A DNA stretch of 64,000 nucleotides, from NCBI GenBank assembly GCA_910586015.1, contig CAJUGJ010000003.1:62001-126000 (forward strand). The letters are read 5' to 3'. The notes beneath the pieces are model-generated. The model was not told where the DNA came from and searched no databases. It worked only from the letters and a program-made list of their open reading frames with translations. The position numbers were made by a program, and so were the translations under genes. Shown here piece by piece: positions 8,784-18,849 of the stretch. Source of the DNA: an uncultured Lachnospiraceae bacterium (lineage in GTDB: Bacteria; Bacillota; Clostridia; Lachnospirales; Lachnospiraceae). Every line of letters begins with the position of its first letter. The first letter of the stretch is position 1.

Positions 8784-9990
8784 AATAAATGAAAATTATT
8801 TAAAACTTCAGGGAAATTATTTATTTTCTACTATTGGAAAAAAGGTTGCAGCTTTTGTGAAAGAAAATCCTGAAAAGAAAATAATACGACTTGGAATAGG
8901 AGATGTTACACTTCCATTAGCTCCTGTAGTGATTGAAGCAATTCATAAAGCAACAGACGAGATGGCAGATGCAGAAACATTTCATGGCTATGCACCCGAT
9001 TTAGGATATGAGTTTTTACGAAAGGCAATTTTAGAACAGGACTATCAGACAAGAGGAGCCAAAATAGAATTAGATGAGATCTTTATCAGTGATGGAGCAA
9101 AAAGTGATTCTGGAAATATTGGCGATATTTTTTCGGTAGAAAATAAAATTGCTGTGTGTGATCCCGTTTATCCTGTTTACGTGGATGCTAATGTTATGGC
9201 AGGAAGATGTGGAGAATATCTTCCTGATAAAAAATGTTGGAGCAATGTAATTTATATGCCTTGTACTTATGAAACTAATTTTTGTCCTGAACTTCCAAAA
9301 GAACGCCCTGATTTGATTTTTTTATGTTTTCCCAATAATCCAACTGGATCTACTATTACAAAAGGGGAGCTTCAAAAATGGGTGGATTATGCCAATAAAC
9401 AAGGAACCGTTATTATTTATGATGCTGCTTATGAAGCTTATATTTCAGAACAAGAAGTTCCTCATACAATCTATGAATGTGATGGAGCAAAACAATGTGC
9501 AGTTGAGTTGAGAAGTTTTTCTAAAAACGCTGGATTTACTGGAACGAGATTAGGATTTACGGTTGTTCCAAAAGAATTAAAATGTGGAGAAGTGTCTTTA
9601 AATCAGCTATGGGCAAGAAGACATGGAACAAAATTTAATGGTGCACCTTATATCATTCAAAGGGCAGGAGAAGCAGTATATTCGAAAAAGGGACAACAGC
9701 AGACAAAAGAGCAGATTGCATACTATATGAAAAATGCCACTTTGATTAGAGAAGGCTTACAAAGGGCAGGCTATGAAATCTTTGGAGGAATTAATGCACC
9801 ATATCTTTGGCTAAAAACTCCTAAAAATATGACATCATGGCAGTTTTTTGATTATTTATTAGAACAGGCAAATGTAGTAGGAACGCCAGGATCTGGTTTT
9901 GGACCAAGTGGAGAGGGATATTTTCGACTGACTGCATTTGGAAGCCATGAAAATACTAAGGAAGCTATAGAACGAATTTGTAAACTTTAA
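8776..9990 (+). CDS. dapL: LL-diaminopimelate aminotransferase
   Basis: A 404-residue PLP-dependent fold-type I aminotransferase. It converts tetrahydrodipicolinate directly to LL-diaminopimelate, the substrate of DapF. Family features are IRLGIGDVTLPL near the N-terminus, CFPNNPTGS, and the PLP lysine in SFSKNAGFTG (about residue 251). The real start is the ATG at 8776, behind AAGGAGA inside the end of dapF; an in-frame TTG at 8761 lies upstream of that site and is rejected. The pairing with dapF supports the DapL variant of lysine synthesis. Confidence 0.94.
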   Translation: MFKINENYLKLQGNYLFSTIGKKVAAFVKENPEKKIIRLGIGDVTLPLAPVVIEAIHKATDEMADAETFHGYAPDLGYEFLRKAILEQDYQTRGAKIELDEIFISDGAKSDSGNIGDIFSVENKIAVCDPVYPVYVDANVMAGRCGEYLPDKKCWSNVIYMPCTYETNFCPELPKERPDLIFLCFPNNPTGSTITKGELQKWVDYANKQGTVIIYDAAYEAYISEQEVPHTIYECDGAKQCAVELRSFSKNAGFTGTRLGFTVVPKELKCGEVSLNQLWARRHGTKFNGAPYIIQRAGEAVYSKKGQQQTKEQIAYYMKNATLIREGLQRAGYEIFGGINAPYLWLKTPKNMTSWQFFDYLLEQANVVGTPGSGFGPSGEGYFRLTAFGSHENTKEAIERICKL

Positions 9991-10089
9991 AAGTAGATCA
10001 GGCTTCAAAAAATCTTAAAAAAATAGCAATACAAAAGATCAGTTTTTATGATATGATATTTAGACAGAAGATAAAAAATAAGAGAGGAT

Positions 10090-11139
10090 GTGAGTGAATT
10101 GATATATCCTGATTTTATTAAAACAGGAGATAAAATAGGTGTAACAGCTTGTTCTGACGGAAGGGTAGAAGTTTTAGATATTAAACGATTAGAACATGCG
10201 ATAGAACAGTGGAGCAGGTTAGGGTATCATATTATAGAAACTTCTGATGTCAGAACAAGTCAGTTTGGAAGAAGTGCAGACGCAAGGTGTAGAGTAAAAG
10301 AATTGAATGAACTTCTAAAGCAAAAGGATATTCGTGCAATCTTTCAAGTTAGTGGTGGAGATTATTTATGTGAAATTTTTCCCTACTTAAACTTTGAATT
10401 ATTTTTAGAAAATCCGAAATGGCTTCAAGGATTTTCTGATCCAACAGGCTTATTATATTTAGTTACTGTTTCTACTGGAATAGCAACAATCTATGGAAAT
10501 AATTTTTGTGAATTTGGTATGAAAGATTGGGATCTCTCAATTCATAGAAATATCCAGTTTTTAGAAGGAAAGCTTTTAAAGCAAGATAGTTATAAGAAGT
10601 TTATGAATGGATATAAAAAAAGAAAAACCGGATTAGAAGGATATGATCTAAATCAAAAAGTACACTGGAAAGCTCTAACAGACGGAAATAGACAGTTTAC
10701 AAAGGAAATAGAAAAGAAAATTACTATGTCAGGAAGACTTTTGGGAGGCTGTTTAGATGTTTTATTAGAAATTTCAGGTACTCGTTTTGATAAAACAAAA
10801 GAGTTTTGTTCTAAAGAGGGAAAAGACGGAATAGTTTGGTATCTAGAAAGCTTCCTCCTAAATAGTGAGCAACTTTATTTAGGATTATTAAGATTGAAAG
10901 AAACAGGATGGTTTGAAACAGCCGAAGGCTTTTGGTTTGGACGTCCTGCCTTTTATGAAAGTGCTTATGATATTGCCTATGAAGATGCTATATATGAAGC
11001 ACTAAAAGATCTACATGTACCAATTATTTTAGATGCAGATTTTGGACATCTACCTCCTAGAATGACAGTTGTAAATGGAGCTTTTGGAACTGTTGTCTGT
11101 GAACATGGAATGGGAAGTTTAGAGATGAAGCTTTGTTAA
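10090..11139 (+). CDS. LD-carboxypeptidase (peptidase family S66)
   Basis: A 349-residue cytoplasmic S66-family serine peptidase, the family of LdcA, which trims the terminal D-Ala from tetrapeptides during murein recycling, and of MccF self-immunity proteins. The nucleophile region is GFSDPTG (Ser about residue 117), the catalytic Glu is in WYLESFLLN and the catalytic His in FGHLPPRMTV (about 319). There is no signal peptide. The start is uncertain: GTG at 10090 has AGAGAGG very close, and TTG at 10099 is an in-frame alternative. Confidence 0.85.
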   Translation: MSELIYPDFIKTGDKIGVTACSDGRVEVLDIKRLEHAIEQWSRLGYHIIETSDVRTSQFGRSADARCRVKELNELLKQKDIRAIFQVSGGDYLCEIFPYLNFELFLENPKWLQGFSDPTGLLYLVTVSTGIATIYGNNFCEFGMKDWDLSIHRNIQFLEGKLLKQDSYKKFMNGYKKRKTGLEGYDLNQKVHWKALTDGNRQFTKEIEKKITMSGRLLGGCLDVLLEISGTRFDKTKEFCSKEGKDGIVWYLESFLLNSEQLYLGLLRLKETGWFETAEGFWFGRPAFYESAYDIAYEDAIYEALKDLHVPIILDADFGHLPPRMTVVNGAFGTVVCEHGMGSLEMKLC

Positions 11140-11172
11140 AAGATACTACTTGAGAGGGGGAACTGTAGTACA

Positions 11173-13254
11173 ATGAACACAGATAAAAATAAGGGGCATA
11201 ATACTTCTTTTCTACTTGTTGTAGTATTTATGACACAGGAATTTCTATTTCATTTGTATGTATTTCGAAGCTTAACAGAGTCGATTCTATATCCCCTGCT
11301 GTTTTCAGCGGCAGGGGGTCTTTTTCTTACAGCAATTATTTCCTGTTTTAAAGAAAAGATACAAAAGATATTATTCATTATTTTTGTATCTTTTTCAGCC
11401 ATCATTTTTAGTGTACAGGCAGTATTTTTTCATATCTTTAAAACTTTCTTATCTATTTATTCGATTGGTACAAATGGCGGAGATGTTATAGAATTTTGGA
11501 AGGAAGCATTAAAAGGGATTTGGGAAACACTTCCCGGAATCTTGCTTTTCTTTTTTCCTGTAGTGTTATTTATTCTTTTGCTTCGAAAGTTTGAGTCTAA
11601 AAGAGAATGGAAAAAACCAATTTTTTATGGTACAAGTGCTATTACAATCTATCTTTTGACTTTAATTGCATTAACGATTTCAGGAAGAGCAGTACATTCT
11701 CCTTATGATCTTTATTTTGGAAGTTTTGTTATGGATTTAGGAATGGAGAAATTAGGAGTTGGAACATCGGTTCTTTTTGACATAAAACAAGTAGTATTTG
11801 GTGGAGATGAACTGGATCAGTTGACTTTTGTAGAACTGCCAGATAATTTAGTTTTAAAAGAAGAGCCTAGTATATCTCCAGTAATAAATAACATAAATAA
11901 AACTCCTTCCCCATCTATATCTATACGAAAGGATAACATTCCTTCTCCTATTCCAACACAAAGTCCAGTCGATACATCTCCAAATATACTAAATATAGAT
12001 TTTGCAGCATTAGCAAAACAGGAAAAAAATAAGAAGATTCGTACACTACATGAATATTTTGCAAACGCAGTTCCAACCAAAAAGAATGAATATACAGGGT
12101 TTTTTAAAGGCTATAACTTAATTTTAATTACAGCCGAAGGCTATTCGCCTTTTGCAGTAGATAAAACAGTTACACCAACTCTTTACCAATTAACACATGA
12201 GGGTTTTGTATTCGAAAATTTTTATACTCCTATTTGGTGGACAAGTACCAGTGATGGAGAATATGTAGCTTGTACAGGATTGATTCCCTATGGTACAAAC
12301 AGTTTTACAAAATCGGCAGATCATGCAATGCCATTTGGATTTGGATGGTTGTTTCAAAGTCTTGGATATACCACAAAAGCATATCATAATCACAGTTATA
12401 CATACTATCATAGAAATTTGACACATCCCAATATGGGATATGAATTTATTGCTCCTTCCCATGGAATGGAGATTACAAAACGCTGGCCAGAGTCCGATTT
12501 AGAAATGATGGAAAATACAATTCCACAATATTTAAAGGAAGAACCATTTCATATTTATTATATGACTGTAAGTGGACATATGAATTATGATTTTAATGGA
12601 AATTCCATGTCCTATAAAAATAGAGATTTTGTAAAAGAGTTACCTTATGGAAAAGCTGGAAAGGCATATATCGCTTGCCAAAAAGAGTTAGATCTTGCAT
12701 TAGAATATTTAATAGCACAACTAAAGGAAGCTAAAATTGCAGATCGTACTGTGATTGCTTTGAGTGCAGATCATTATCCATATGGACTTGAATTATCGGA
12801 TATTAATGAATTAGCAGGACATACCGTAGAAGAAAATTTTGAATTATATAAAAATAATTTTATTTTGTGGAGTGCCTCGATGAAAGAACCAATTTTAATA
12901 GAAAAGTATTGCTCCAGTCTTGATATTGCTCCAACTTTATTAAATTTATTTGGTATTGAATATGATTCCAGACTTTATATGGGACAGGATATTCTATCAG
13001 ATACTTCTGCATTGGTTATATTTAGCAATCGCAGTTTTATTACAGATAAAGCAAGGTATAATTCTAAGACAGGAGAGATAAAAACTATTTCTAAAGAAGA
13101 ACTTCCAGAAGGATATATCGATCAAATCAATATGATTGTCAGAAACAAATTTACAGTATCTCAAGGAATTTTACAAAATGATTATTTTTCTTATTTGCTT
13201 CCATATCTAAGTCAAAAAGAAAAAAATGATGATAGTATAAATGAAAAGGAATGA
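11173..13254 (+). CDS. LTA synthase-like sulfatase-superfamily membrane protein
   Basis: A 693-residue protein with about five N-terminal membrane segments (residues about 10-180), a Ser/Thr/Pro-rich linker (about 235-285) and an extracytoplasmic alkaline-phosphatase-superfamily domain. Features of lipoteichoic acid synthases are the metal-binding Glu in LITAEGYSPF (about 322), the likely catalytic Thr in WWTSTSDGEY (about 356-360) and the metal ligands in LSADHYPYG (about 533). It probably transfers glycerol-phosphate or another phospho-alcohol onto a cell-surface glycan. It lies just upstream of gatCAB (7 bases before gatC). An intragenic terminator-like hairpin at 11293-11317 is described in the findings. 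Confidence 0.85.
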   Translation: MNTDKNKGHNTSFLLVVVFMTQEFLFHLYVFRSLTESILYPLLFSAAGGLFLTAIISCFKEKIQKILFIIFVSFSAIIFSVQAVFFHIFKTFLSIYSIGTNGGDVIEFWKEALKGIWETLPGILLFFFPVVLFILLLRKFESKREWKKPIFYGTSAITIYLLTLIALTISGRAVHSPYDLYFGSFVMDLGMEKLGVGTSVLFDIKQVVFGGDELDQLTFVELPDNLVLKEEPSISPVINNINKTPSPSISIRKDNIPSPIPTQSPVDTSPNILNIDFAALAKQEKNKKIRTLHEYFANAVPTKKNEYTGFFKGYNLILITAEGYSPFAVDKTVTPTLYQLTHEGFVFENFYTPIWWTSTSDGEYVACTGLIPYGTNSFTKSADHAMPFGFGWLFQSLGYTTKAYHNHSYTYYHRNLTHPNMGYEFIAPSHGMEITKRWPESDLEMMENTIPQYLKEEPFHIYYMTVSGHMNYDFNGNSMSYKNRDFVKELPYGKAGKAYIACQKELDLALEYLIAQLKEAKIADRTVIALSADHYPYGLELSDINELAGHTVEENFELYKNNFILWSASMKEPILIEKYCSSLDIAPTLLNLFGIEYDSRLYMGQDILSDTSALVIFSNRSFITDKARYNSKTGEIKTISKEELPEGYIDQINMIVRNKFTVSQGILQNDYFSYLLPYLSQKEKNDDSINEKE

Positions 13255-13260
13255 TAGAGT

Positions 13261-13551
13261 ATGGAGATTACGCCAGAAACAATAGAATATATATCAACAT
13301 TAGCAAATTTAAAATTAAAGGAAGAAGAAAAGGTTCAGACAAAAAAAGATTTAGAACAGATATTAGAGTATATTGGAATAATACAAGAATTGGATACAAA
13401 ATCCATTGAGCCTTTAACTCATATTGTACAACAAAAGAATGTATTTCGAGAAGATGAGGTAAAAGAAAGTATAAACAGAGAACAGATTTTAAAAAATGCT
13501 CCAGTAATAAAAGAAGGCTGTTTTACTGTACCAAAAGCAGTAGATGCGTAG
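13261..13551 (+). CDS. gatC: Asp/Glu-tRNA amidotransferase subunit C
   Basis: A 96-residue GatC, the small stabilising subunit of the GatCAB complex. The sequence shows the family pattern ISTLANLKLKEEE near the N-terminus and a C-terminal KNAPVIKEGCFTVPKAV. It is followed after 18 bases by gatA in the same direction, the usual C-A-B order. Confidence 0.94.
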   Translation: MEITPETIEYISTLANLKLKEEEKVQTKKDLEQILEYIGIIQELDTKSIEPLTHIVQQKNVFREDEVKESINREQILKNAPVIKEGCFTVPKAVDA

Positions 13552-13569
13552 GTAAAAGGAGAAAATATT

Positions 13570-15021
13570 GTGGATATTACAAAAGTTTCAGCACTCCAAT
13601 TAAGTAAAGCAATTCGATCAAAAGAATTGACAGTGAAAGAAGCAGTTTTAGCACAATTAAATGAGATTCGAAAAAGGGAACCTCTTTATCATTGCTATAT
13701 TTCTATTCTTGAGGAACAGGCAATAAAACGGGCAGACGAAGTTCAAAAAAAGATAGAACAAGGAGAATATTCCAATTCTTTACTTGCAGGAGTACCAGTT
13801 GCAATTAAGGATAATATTTGTACAAAAGGAATAAAGACGACATGTGCTTCTCATATGCTCTCTGAATTTTGTCCCCTTTATGATGCTGAAGTGATTACTC
13901 GCTTAGAGGCAGCAGGGTGTATTATTCTTGGAAAGACAAATTTAGATGAATTTGCTATGGGGAGTACGACAGAAACATCTTACTTTGGTGTGACGAAAAA
14001 TCCCAATCATATAAATTATGTTCCGGGAGGTTCTTCTGGTGGTTCTGCGGCAGCAGTAGCAGGAGGAGAAGCTATCATAGCATTAGGTTCAGATACAGGT
14101 GGATCAATCCGTCAACCCAGTTCCTTTTGTGGAGTTGTTGGGTTAAAACCGACATATGGAATGGTTTCTCGCTATGGGTTAATTGCTTATGCTTCTTCCT
14201 TAGATCAAATAGGACCAATAGGGAGAACTGTAGAAGATTGTACTGCAATATTGCAAATTATTGCAGGAAAAGACGAGAAAGATTCTACTTGTGCTGTCAA
14301 TACAGTTAGTCCCTCTTTAAAGGCAATTAGACAATCTATACAGGGAAAAAGAATTGGACTCCCGGTTGAATATTTTGAAGAAGGGCTTTCTAAAGAAGTT
14401 CGAATAGCGATACTAAAAGTAATTGAAGTATTAAAAGAGTGTGGGGCTAATATAGAAGAAATAAAATTAAATACAAGTATTTATGGAGTTCCTGCTTACT
14501 ATATACTTGCCTGTGCAGAAGCCAGCTCAAACCTATCTCGTTATGATGGGGTAAAGTATGGATTTCGTGCATCAAAATATGAAGATTTATCAGAACTTTA
14601 TAAAGAAACAAGAAGTCTTGGATTTGGAACAGAGGTCAAACGTAGACTTTTAATTGGTTCATTTGTATTAAGTTCAGGTTATTATGATGCTTATTATAAT
14701 AAAGCGTTAAAAGCAAAAAATATATTAAGAGAAGAGTTTCATCTCGCATTTGAAAAGGTTGATTTAATTTTAACTCCAGTAGCTCCGACGACTGCACCAA
14801 AACTAGGAGAAAGTCTTTTTGATCCATTAAAGATGTATTTAGGAGATAGTTATACTGTACCAGTTAATCTTACAGGGCTTCCTGCAATTTCTGTTCCATG
14901 TGCAAAAGATAAAAATAATCTTCCAATCGGATTTCAGTTAATTGGAAAGCCATTTGCAGAACAAGAGATCTTACAGACCGCATACCAATATGAACGTACA
15001 GTACAGAAAGGAGAAAAATGA
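13570..15021 (+). CDS. gatA: Asp/Glu-tRNA amidotransferase subunit A
   Basis: The amidase subunit of GatCAB. It releases ammonia from glutamine to amidate mischarged Glu-tRNA(Gln) and/or Asp-tRNA(Asn). The amidase-signature Ser-cisSer-Lys triad is present: Lys in VAIKDNI (about residue 80), the GGSSGGSAAAVAGGE loop (about 154-168) and the nucleophile region GSDTGGSIRQP (about 173-183). Start is GTG behind AAAAGGAG. The length of 483 residues is normal. Its stop overlaps the gatB start by 4 bases (ATGA). Confidence 0.96.
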   Translation: MDITKVSALQLSKAIRSKELTVKEAVLAQLNEIRKREPLYHCYISILEEQAIKRADEVQKKIEQGEYSNSLLAGVPVAIKDNICTKGIKTTCASHMLSEFCPLYDAEVITRLEAAGCIILGKTNLDEFAMGSTTETSYFGVTKNPNHINYVPGGSSGGSAAAVAGGEAIIALGSDTGGSIRQPSSFCGVVGLKPTYGMVSRYGLIAYASSLDQIGPIGRTVEDCTAILQIIAGKDEKDSTCAVNTVSPSLKAIRQSIQGKRIGLPVEYFEEGLSKEVRIAILKVIEVLKECGANIEEIKLNTSIYGVPAYYILACAEASSNLSRYDGVKYGFRASKYEDLSELYKETRSLGFGTEVKRRLLIGSFVLSSGYYDAYYNKALKAKNILREEFHLAFEKVDLILTPVAPTTAPKLGESLFDPLKMYLGDSYTVPVNLTGLPAISVPCAKDKNNLPIGFQLIGKPFAEQEILQTAYQYERTVQKGEK

Positions 15022-16469
15022 AAAATTATGAAACGGTGATTGGGCTTGAAGTGCATGTTGAGCTTGCGACAAAAACAAAAATTTTCTGTGGCTGTACTAC
15101 AAAGTTTGGAGGCGATCCCAATACACATTGTTGTCCAATCTGTATTGGAATGCCCGGAACACTTCCTGTACTCAATAAAAAGGCAGTGGAATTTGCTGTT
15201 GCAGTTGGATTGGCAATGGATTGTACAATTACAAAAAGATGCAAATTTGACCGAAAGAATTATTTTTACCCCGATCTACCAAAAGCATATCAGATTTCAC
15301 AGTTCTATCTTCCTATTTGCAGAAATGGTAAAATTGGAATTGAAACAGATAGTGGAAAAAAGAAAATTGGAATTCATGAGATTCATCTTGAAGAGGATGC
15401 GGGAAAATTAATTCACGATCCCTCCAAAGAAATAACATTGATAGACTATAATCGCTGTGGTGTTCCGTTAATTGAAATTGTAAGTGAACCTGATATGCGA
15501 TCAGCAGAAGAAGTAATAGCATATTTAGAAAAATTGAAACTAATTTTACAGTATCTTGAAGTTTCAGATTGCAAAATGCAGGAAGGATCTCTAAGGGCTG
15601 ACATTAATCTTTCTGTTCGAGAAATAGGTTCAGATATTTTGGGTACTCGGACAGAAATGAAAAATATGAATTCCTTTAAAGCGATTGTAAAAGCTATAGA
15701 GGCAGAGAAAAAACGTCAGATTGAATGGATAGAATCGGGAAAAAAAGTAATTCAAGAAACAAGACGTTGGGATGATAATAAAAATACCAGTTTTGCAATG
15801 CGTAGTAAAGAGGATGCAAAGGACTATAGATATTTTCCAGAACCAGATCTGCCACCATTAGAACTTAGTAAAGAATGGTTGGAACAAATTAAAAAAAGAC
15901 AGCCAGAACTAAGAGATCAAAAAATGCAGCGGTATCAAACAGAATATGGACTACCTGAATATGACGCAGCAATTTTGACAGGCTCTAAGCCGCTCGCAGA
16001 ATTATTTGAAAAAACCACTGCTTTATGCAAAAAACCCAAAGAAGTTTCCAACTGGCTTATGGTAGAAACTCTGAGAATGATGAAGGAAAGGGAATTAGAA
16101 CCAGATCAGTTAAGCCTACAACCAGAAAAATTGGCAGAATTAATTAGGATGGTAGAAGATGGAAAAATAAATCGTACTATATCGAAAGAGGTATTTGAAC
16201 ATATTTTCCTAGAAGATATTGATCCAAAAGAGTATGTAAAAGAAAATGGACTTGAAATAATCCGCGATGATACACTACTTAGAAAAACAGTAGAAAAGGT
16301 AATAGAAGAGAATCCACAATCTGTAAAGGACTATCAAAATGGAAAAGAAAAGATAGTAGGATATCTTGTAGGACAGACAATGAAAGTAATGAAAGGAAAA
16401 GCAGATCCAACTATAGTAAATCAAATGATAAAAGACATATTAAGAAATATTGTTATAAAATCTATATAA
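15018..16469 (+). CDS. gatB: Asp/Glu-tRNA amidotransferase subunit B
   Basis: A 483-residue GatB, the subunit that binds mischarged tRNA, phosphorylates the Asp/Glu side chain and transfers ammonia. The N-terminal VIGLEVHVEL, FCGCTTKFG and CPICIGMPGTLPVLN segments, with zinc-type cysteines, the KNYFYPDLPKAYQISQ motif and the C-terminal helical Yqey/tail domain are all seen. It starts within the gatA stop (ATGA overlap) and ends at a strong hairpin terminator shared with the convergent chemoreceptor gene. Confidence 0.96.
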   Translation: MKNYETVIGLEVHVELATKTKIFCGCTTKFGGDPNTHCCPICIGMPGTLPVLNKKAVEFAVAVGLAMDCTITKRCKFDRKNYFYPDLPKAYQISQFYLPICRNGKIGIETDSGKKKIGIHEIHLEEDAGKLIHDPSKEITLIDYNRCGVPLIEIVSEPDMRSAEEVIAYLEKLKLILQYLEVSDCKMQEGSLRADINLSVREIGSDILGTRTEMKNMNSFKAIVKAIEAEKKRQIEWIESGKKVIQETRRWDDNKNTSFAMRSKEDAKDYRYFPEPDLPPLELSKEWLEQIKKRQPELRDQKMQRYQTEYGLPEYDAAILTGSKPLAELFEKTTALCKKPKEVSNWLMVETLRMMKERELEPDQLSLQPEKLAELIRMVEDGKINRTISKEVFEHIFLEDIDPKEYVKENGLEIIRDDTLLRKTVEKVIEENPQSVKDYQNGKEKIVGYLVGQTMKVMKGKADPTIVNQMIKDILRNIVIKSI

Positions 16470-16477
16470 AATAACAA

Positions 16478-16520
16478 AAGGCTGTTACCTTGTTTGATTT
16501 TTTTAAGGTAACAGCCCTAT
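16478..16520. terminator. Bidirectional terminator between gatB and the chemoreceptor gene
   Basis: A 12-bp perfect stem (16480-16491 with 16505-16516). On the minus strand it is followed by TTTTGTTATTTT; on the plus strand a weaker CTATTTATTT tract follows. It lies between two convergent genes and serves both. Confidence 0.85.
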
Positions 16521-16524
16521 TTAT

Positions 16525-18663
16525 TTATATTTCTTTTAAATGAAATCTATTTACCAATTCATGCAAACGCTTAGATTGATTCGATAATTCTGCACTTGTA
16601 ACAGCACTATTTTGAGCTGCGGAAGAATTAGATTGCACTACATTACTGATTAAATCCACATTCTCCGTAAGTTGTTTTAATATTATCTTTTGATTTTGTG
16701 AAGCATTACTAATCTTATCCATAGAAGTTAAGACTTCTTCTGAACCCTTTACAACACTTACAAGAGATTTTGCTGTATTATCTGCACTTTTCATACCATT
16801 TTCTACAGCTTTACGTGAACTTTCTATCAAAGTAGTAGTTTGCTTTACTGCTTCTGCACTTTTCGATGCCAGTTCATGAATCTGATTTGCTACAACAGCA
16901 AATCCTTTTCCTGCCACTCCTGCTCTTGCTGCCTCAATAGAGGCGTTTAACGAAAGCAGATTTGTCTGTGTAGCAATATCCTCAATTGTTTTAATAATCT
17001 TCTCAATTTCTATAGAAGAATAATTAATATCTGACATGGCATGAATTAAATCATCCATTTCTTTATTGCTTTCTTTTATACGTTGTCCCACTTCAAAAAC
17101 AGTTGCATTTGCAGCTTTTGCATCACCAGCATTTGCGGATACATCATTTGCTAAACTTTCTATAGAAGCAGCCAATTCGTCTATTGCTGTTGCCTGCTCT
17201 ACAGCACCATCAGAAAGAATCTGTGCGCCAGAAGATACGGTATCAGAACTAGCGGATACTTCATCTGCGGAAAGGACAATCTGATGCAGTGTATCATTTA
17301 AGGCATATGAAATTTTCTCAATAGAGATCTGAATAGGGATAAAATCACCAATATACTTTTGAGTAATAGCAATATCCATATTATTAGAAGCCATTTGAGA
17401 AAGCTGTTGAGAAATATCATTTACATAGTTATTCATAGTGACACTGATATGATTAAATGCCTGAGCAAGACGCCCAAGTTCATCATTAGAGGATATATCA
17501 ATATGAATATTTAAGTCCCCTGCTTCTAATTTTGCAGCACCATCCATAATCTCTTTAATTGGAGTCAAATGCTTTTTAATAATAGAATTAACAGCCACCA
17601 ATAGTAATATTGCAAATAATACTACCATAAAAGTCAACTTTCCAGTACCTTCAATAATATCATAATAAAATTCACTACTATCAATACTAAGATATAATGT
17701 CCATTGATTTCCACCACTTACATTTAGAGGTACCGTAACAGAAACTCCTTTTTTCCCTGTAGCAAAATTTTTTCCTTTACTAATAATAGAACAACTATTT
17801 ACATAATCGCTTTTTGGCATAGAACGAATCTTATCGGCATTTGTCATTATAATATTATATCCTACATCAGCTGCGTTTTTACCCACTGTAGAATCATCAG
17901 CCGAATCTACTAAAATAGTTCCATCTTCGGAAACAGCTACTAAATGAACAGAATCATAATCTGTACTCACAAGCAATTTTTCCTGCATATTACTTAAACT
18001 TACATCAACGCCAGATACACCCCCAAAATCTCCTTGGGCATTCCAGATAGGAGAGATAATACTAATCATCATAATATTTTTACCCATGAGTTGATAGACA
18101 TAAGGCTCCATAACATAAGGCTTACCCGAAGCTTTCATTTCACGGTAATATTCTTTTTCATAAGTATCAAAAGCATCTTCATGTTTTTCAAAAACATATC
18201 CTGTTTTTTCTTCATTTGGATATACTACTGCTTCATAAGCAATATCTTTTTTATGTACACTATAAGGTTCTCCATTTGCATCTGCAATAGTATTTTGTTC
18301 AAAATAGGCAAAAACGGTTGGAAAATTATCGCCACCTTCTAAAAGACCTACTAAAGCAGTATCAATAGCTTCCCGTTGAAACTTTGGATCAAGTATAGAA
18401 ATATTTCGAAGAGAACCTGCAAAGCCTATAACCTTTCCATAAGCATTTTCAATATCGTTAGCAATTAAAAACGCATTTTCATAAGAAATTGCAGCCAGCT
18501 TATCATTATTAGCCTGAACTAATGATCTTGCGGCAAGAAGACCAGATGCCATAATGGTTAGTAAAAATATAATACTAACTATAAATGCCATTTTCAAAAT
18601 AATCTTTTTGCTGAGACTTTTATCAGAAGATGTTGTCTCATTTCCTTTTGCCCTGTGCGACAT
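16525..18663 (-). CDS. Methyl-accepting chemotaxis protein (dCache-type sensor)
   Basis: A transmembrane chemoreceptor of about 712 residues. It has a first membrane segment (about residues 20-45), a large extracellular dCache-type ligand domain (about 50-290), a second segment (about 295-315), a HAMP domain and a cytoplasmic signalling coiled coil with the hairpin-tip sequence EAARAGVAGKGFAVVANQ. It would couple an extracellular ligand to CheA/CheW. The ligand is unknown. The ATG at 18663 (MSHRAKG) is chosen because GGAGG lies 7 bases upstream; the in-frame ATG at 18678 overlaps this site. Confidence 0.92.
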   Translation of the reverse strand: MSHRAKGNETTSSDKSLSKKIILKMAFIVSIIFLLTIMASGLLAARSLVQANNDKLAAISYENAFLIANDIENAYGKVIGFAGSLRNISILDPKFQREAIDTALVGLLEGGDNFPTVFAYFEQNTIADANGEPYSVHKKDIAYEAVVYPNEEKTGYVFEKHEDAFDTYEKEYYREMKASGKPYVMEPYVYQLMGKNIMMISIISPIWNAQGDFGGVSGVDVSLSNMQEKLLVSTDYDSVHLVAVSEDGTILVDSADDSTVGKNAADVGYNIIMTNADKIRSMPKSDYVNSCSIISKGKNFATGKKGVSVTVPLNVSGGNQWTLYLSIDSSEFYYDIIEGTGKLTFMVVLFAILLLVAVNSIIKKHLTPIKEIMDGAAKLEAGDLNIHIDISSNDELGRLAQAFNHISVTMNNYVNDISQQLSQMASNNMDIAITQKYIGDFIPIQISIEKISYALNDTLHQIVLSADEVSASSDTVSSGAQILSDGAVEQATAIDELAASIESLANDVSANAGDAKAANATVFEVGQRIKESNKEMDDLIHAMSDINYSSIEIEKIIKTIEDIATQTNLLSLNASIEAARAGVAGKGFAVVANQIHELASKSAEAVKQTTTLIESSRKAVENGMKSADNTAKSLVSVVKGSEEVLTSMDKISNASQNQKIILKQLTENVDLISNVVQSNSSAAQNSAVTSAELSNQSKRLHELVNRFHLKEI

Positions 18664-18701
18664 AAATAATTCCTCCATAAATAAATTCTCAATAGATACT
18701 T

Positions 18702-18730
18702 ATTATACAGCGATCCATTCAAGAAGTCAA
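18702..18730 (-). promoter_or_regulatory. Promoter of the chemoreceptor gene
   Basis: On the minus strand, TTGACT (18730-18725) and TATAAT (18707-18702) are 17 bases apart. This is a near-consensus sigma-A promoter, about 40 bases upstream of the chosen start codon. Confidence 0.8.
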
Positions 18731-18775
18731 TTTGATGGAATATTTTTTTAGAAGAAATGCAAAACAGAAATAATA

Positions 18776-18804
18776 TTGTAATAAAGATAGATATATGCTA
18801 TAAT
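18776..18804 (+). promoter_or_regulatory. Promoter of the lipoprotein gene
   Basis: TTGTAA (18776-18781) and a perfect TATAAT (18799-18804) are separated by 17 bases. This places transcription start downstream of the in-frame ATG at 18757 and so supports translation from 18850. Confidence 0.75.
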
Positions 18805-18849
18805 TTTAGCGTTTTTACAAAGATAAATCAAAGTTTGGAGGTTGATTTT

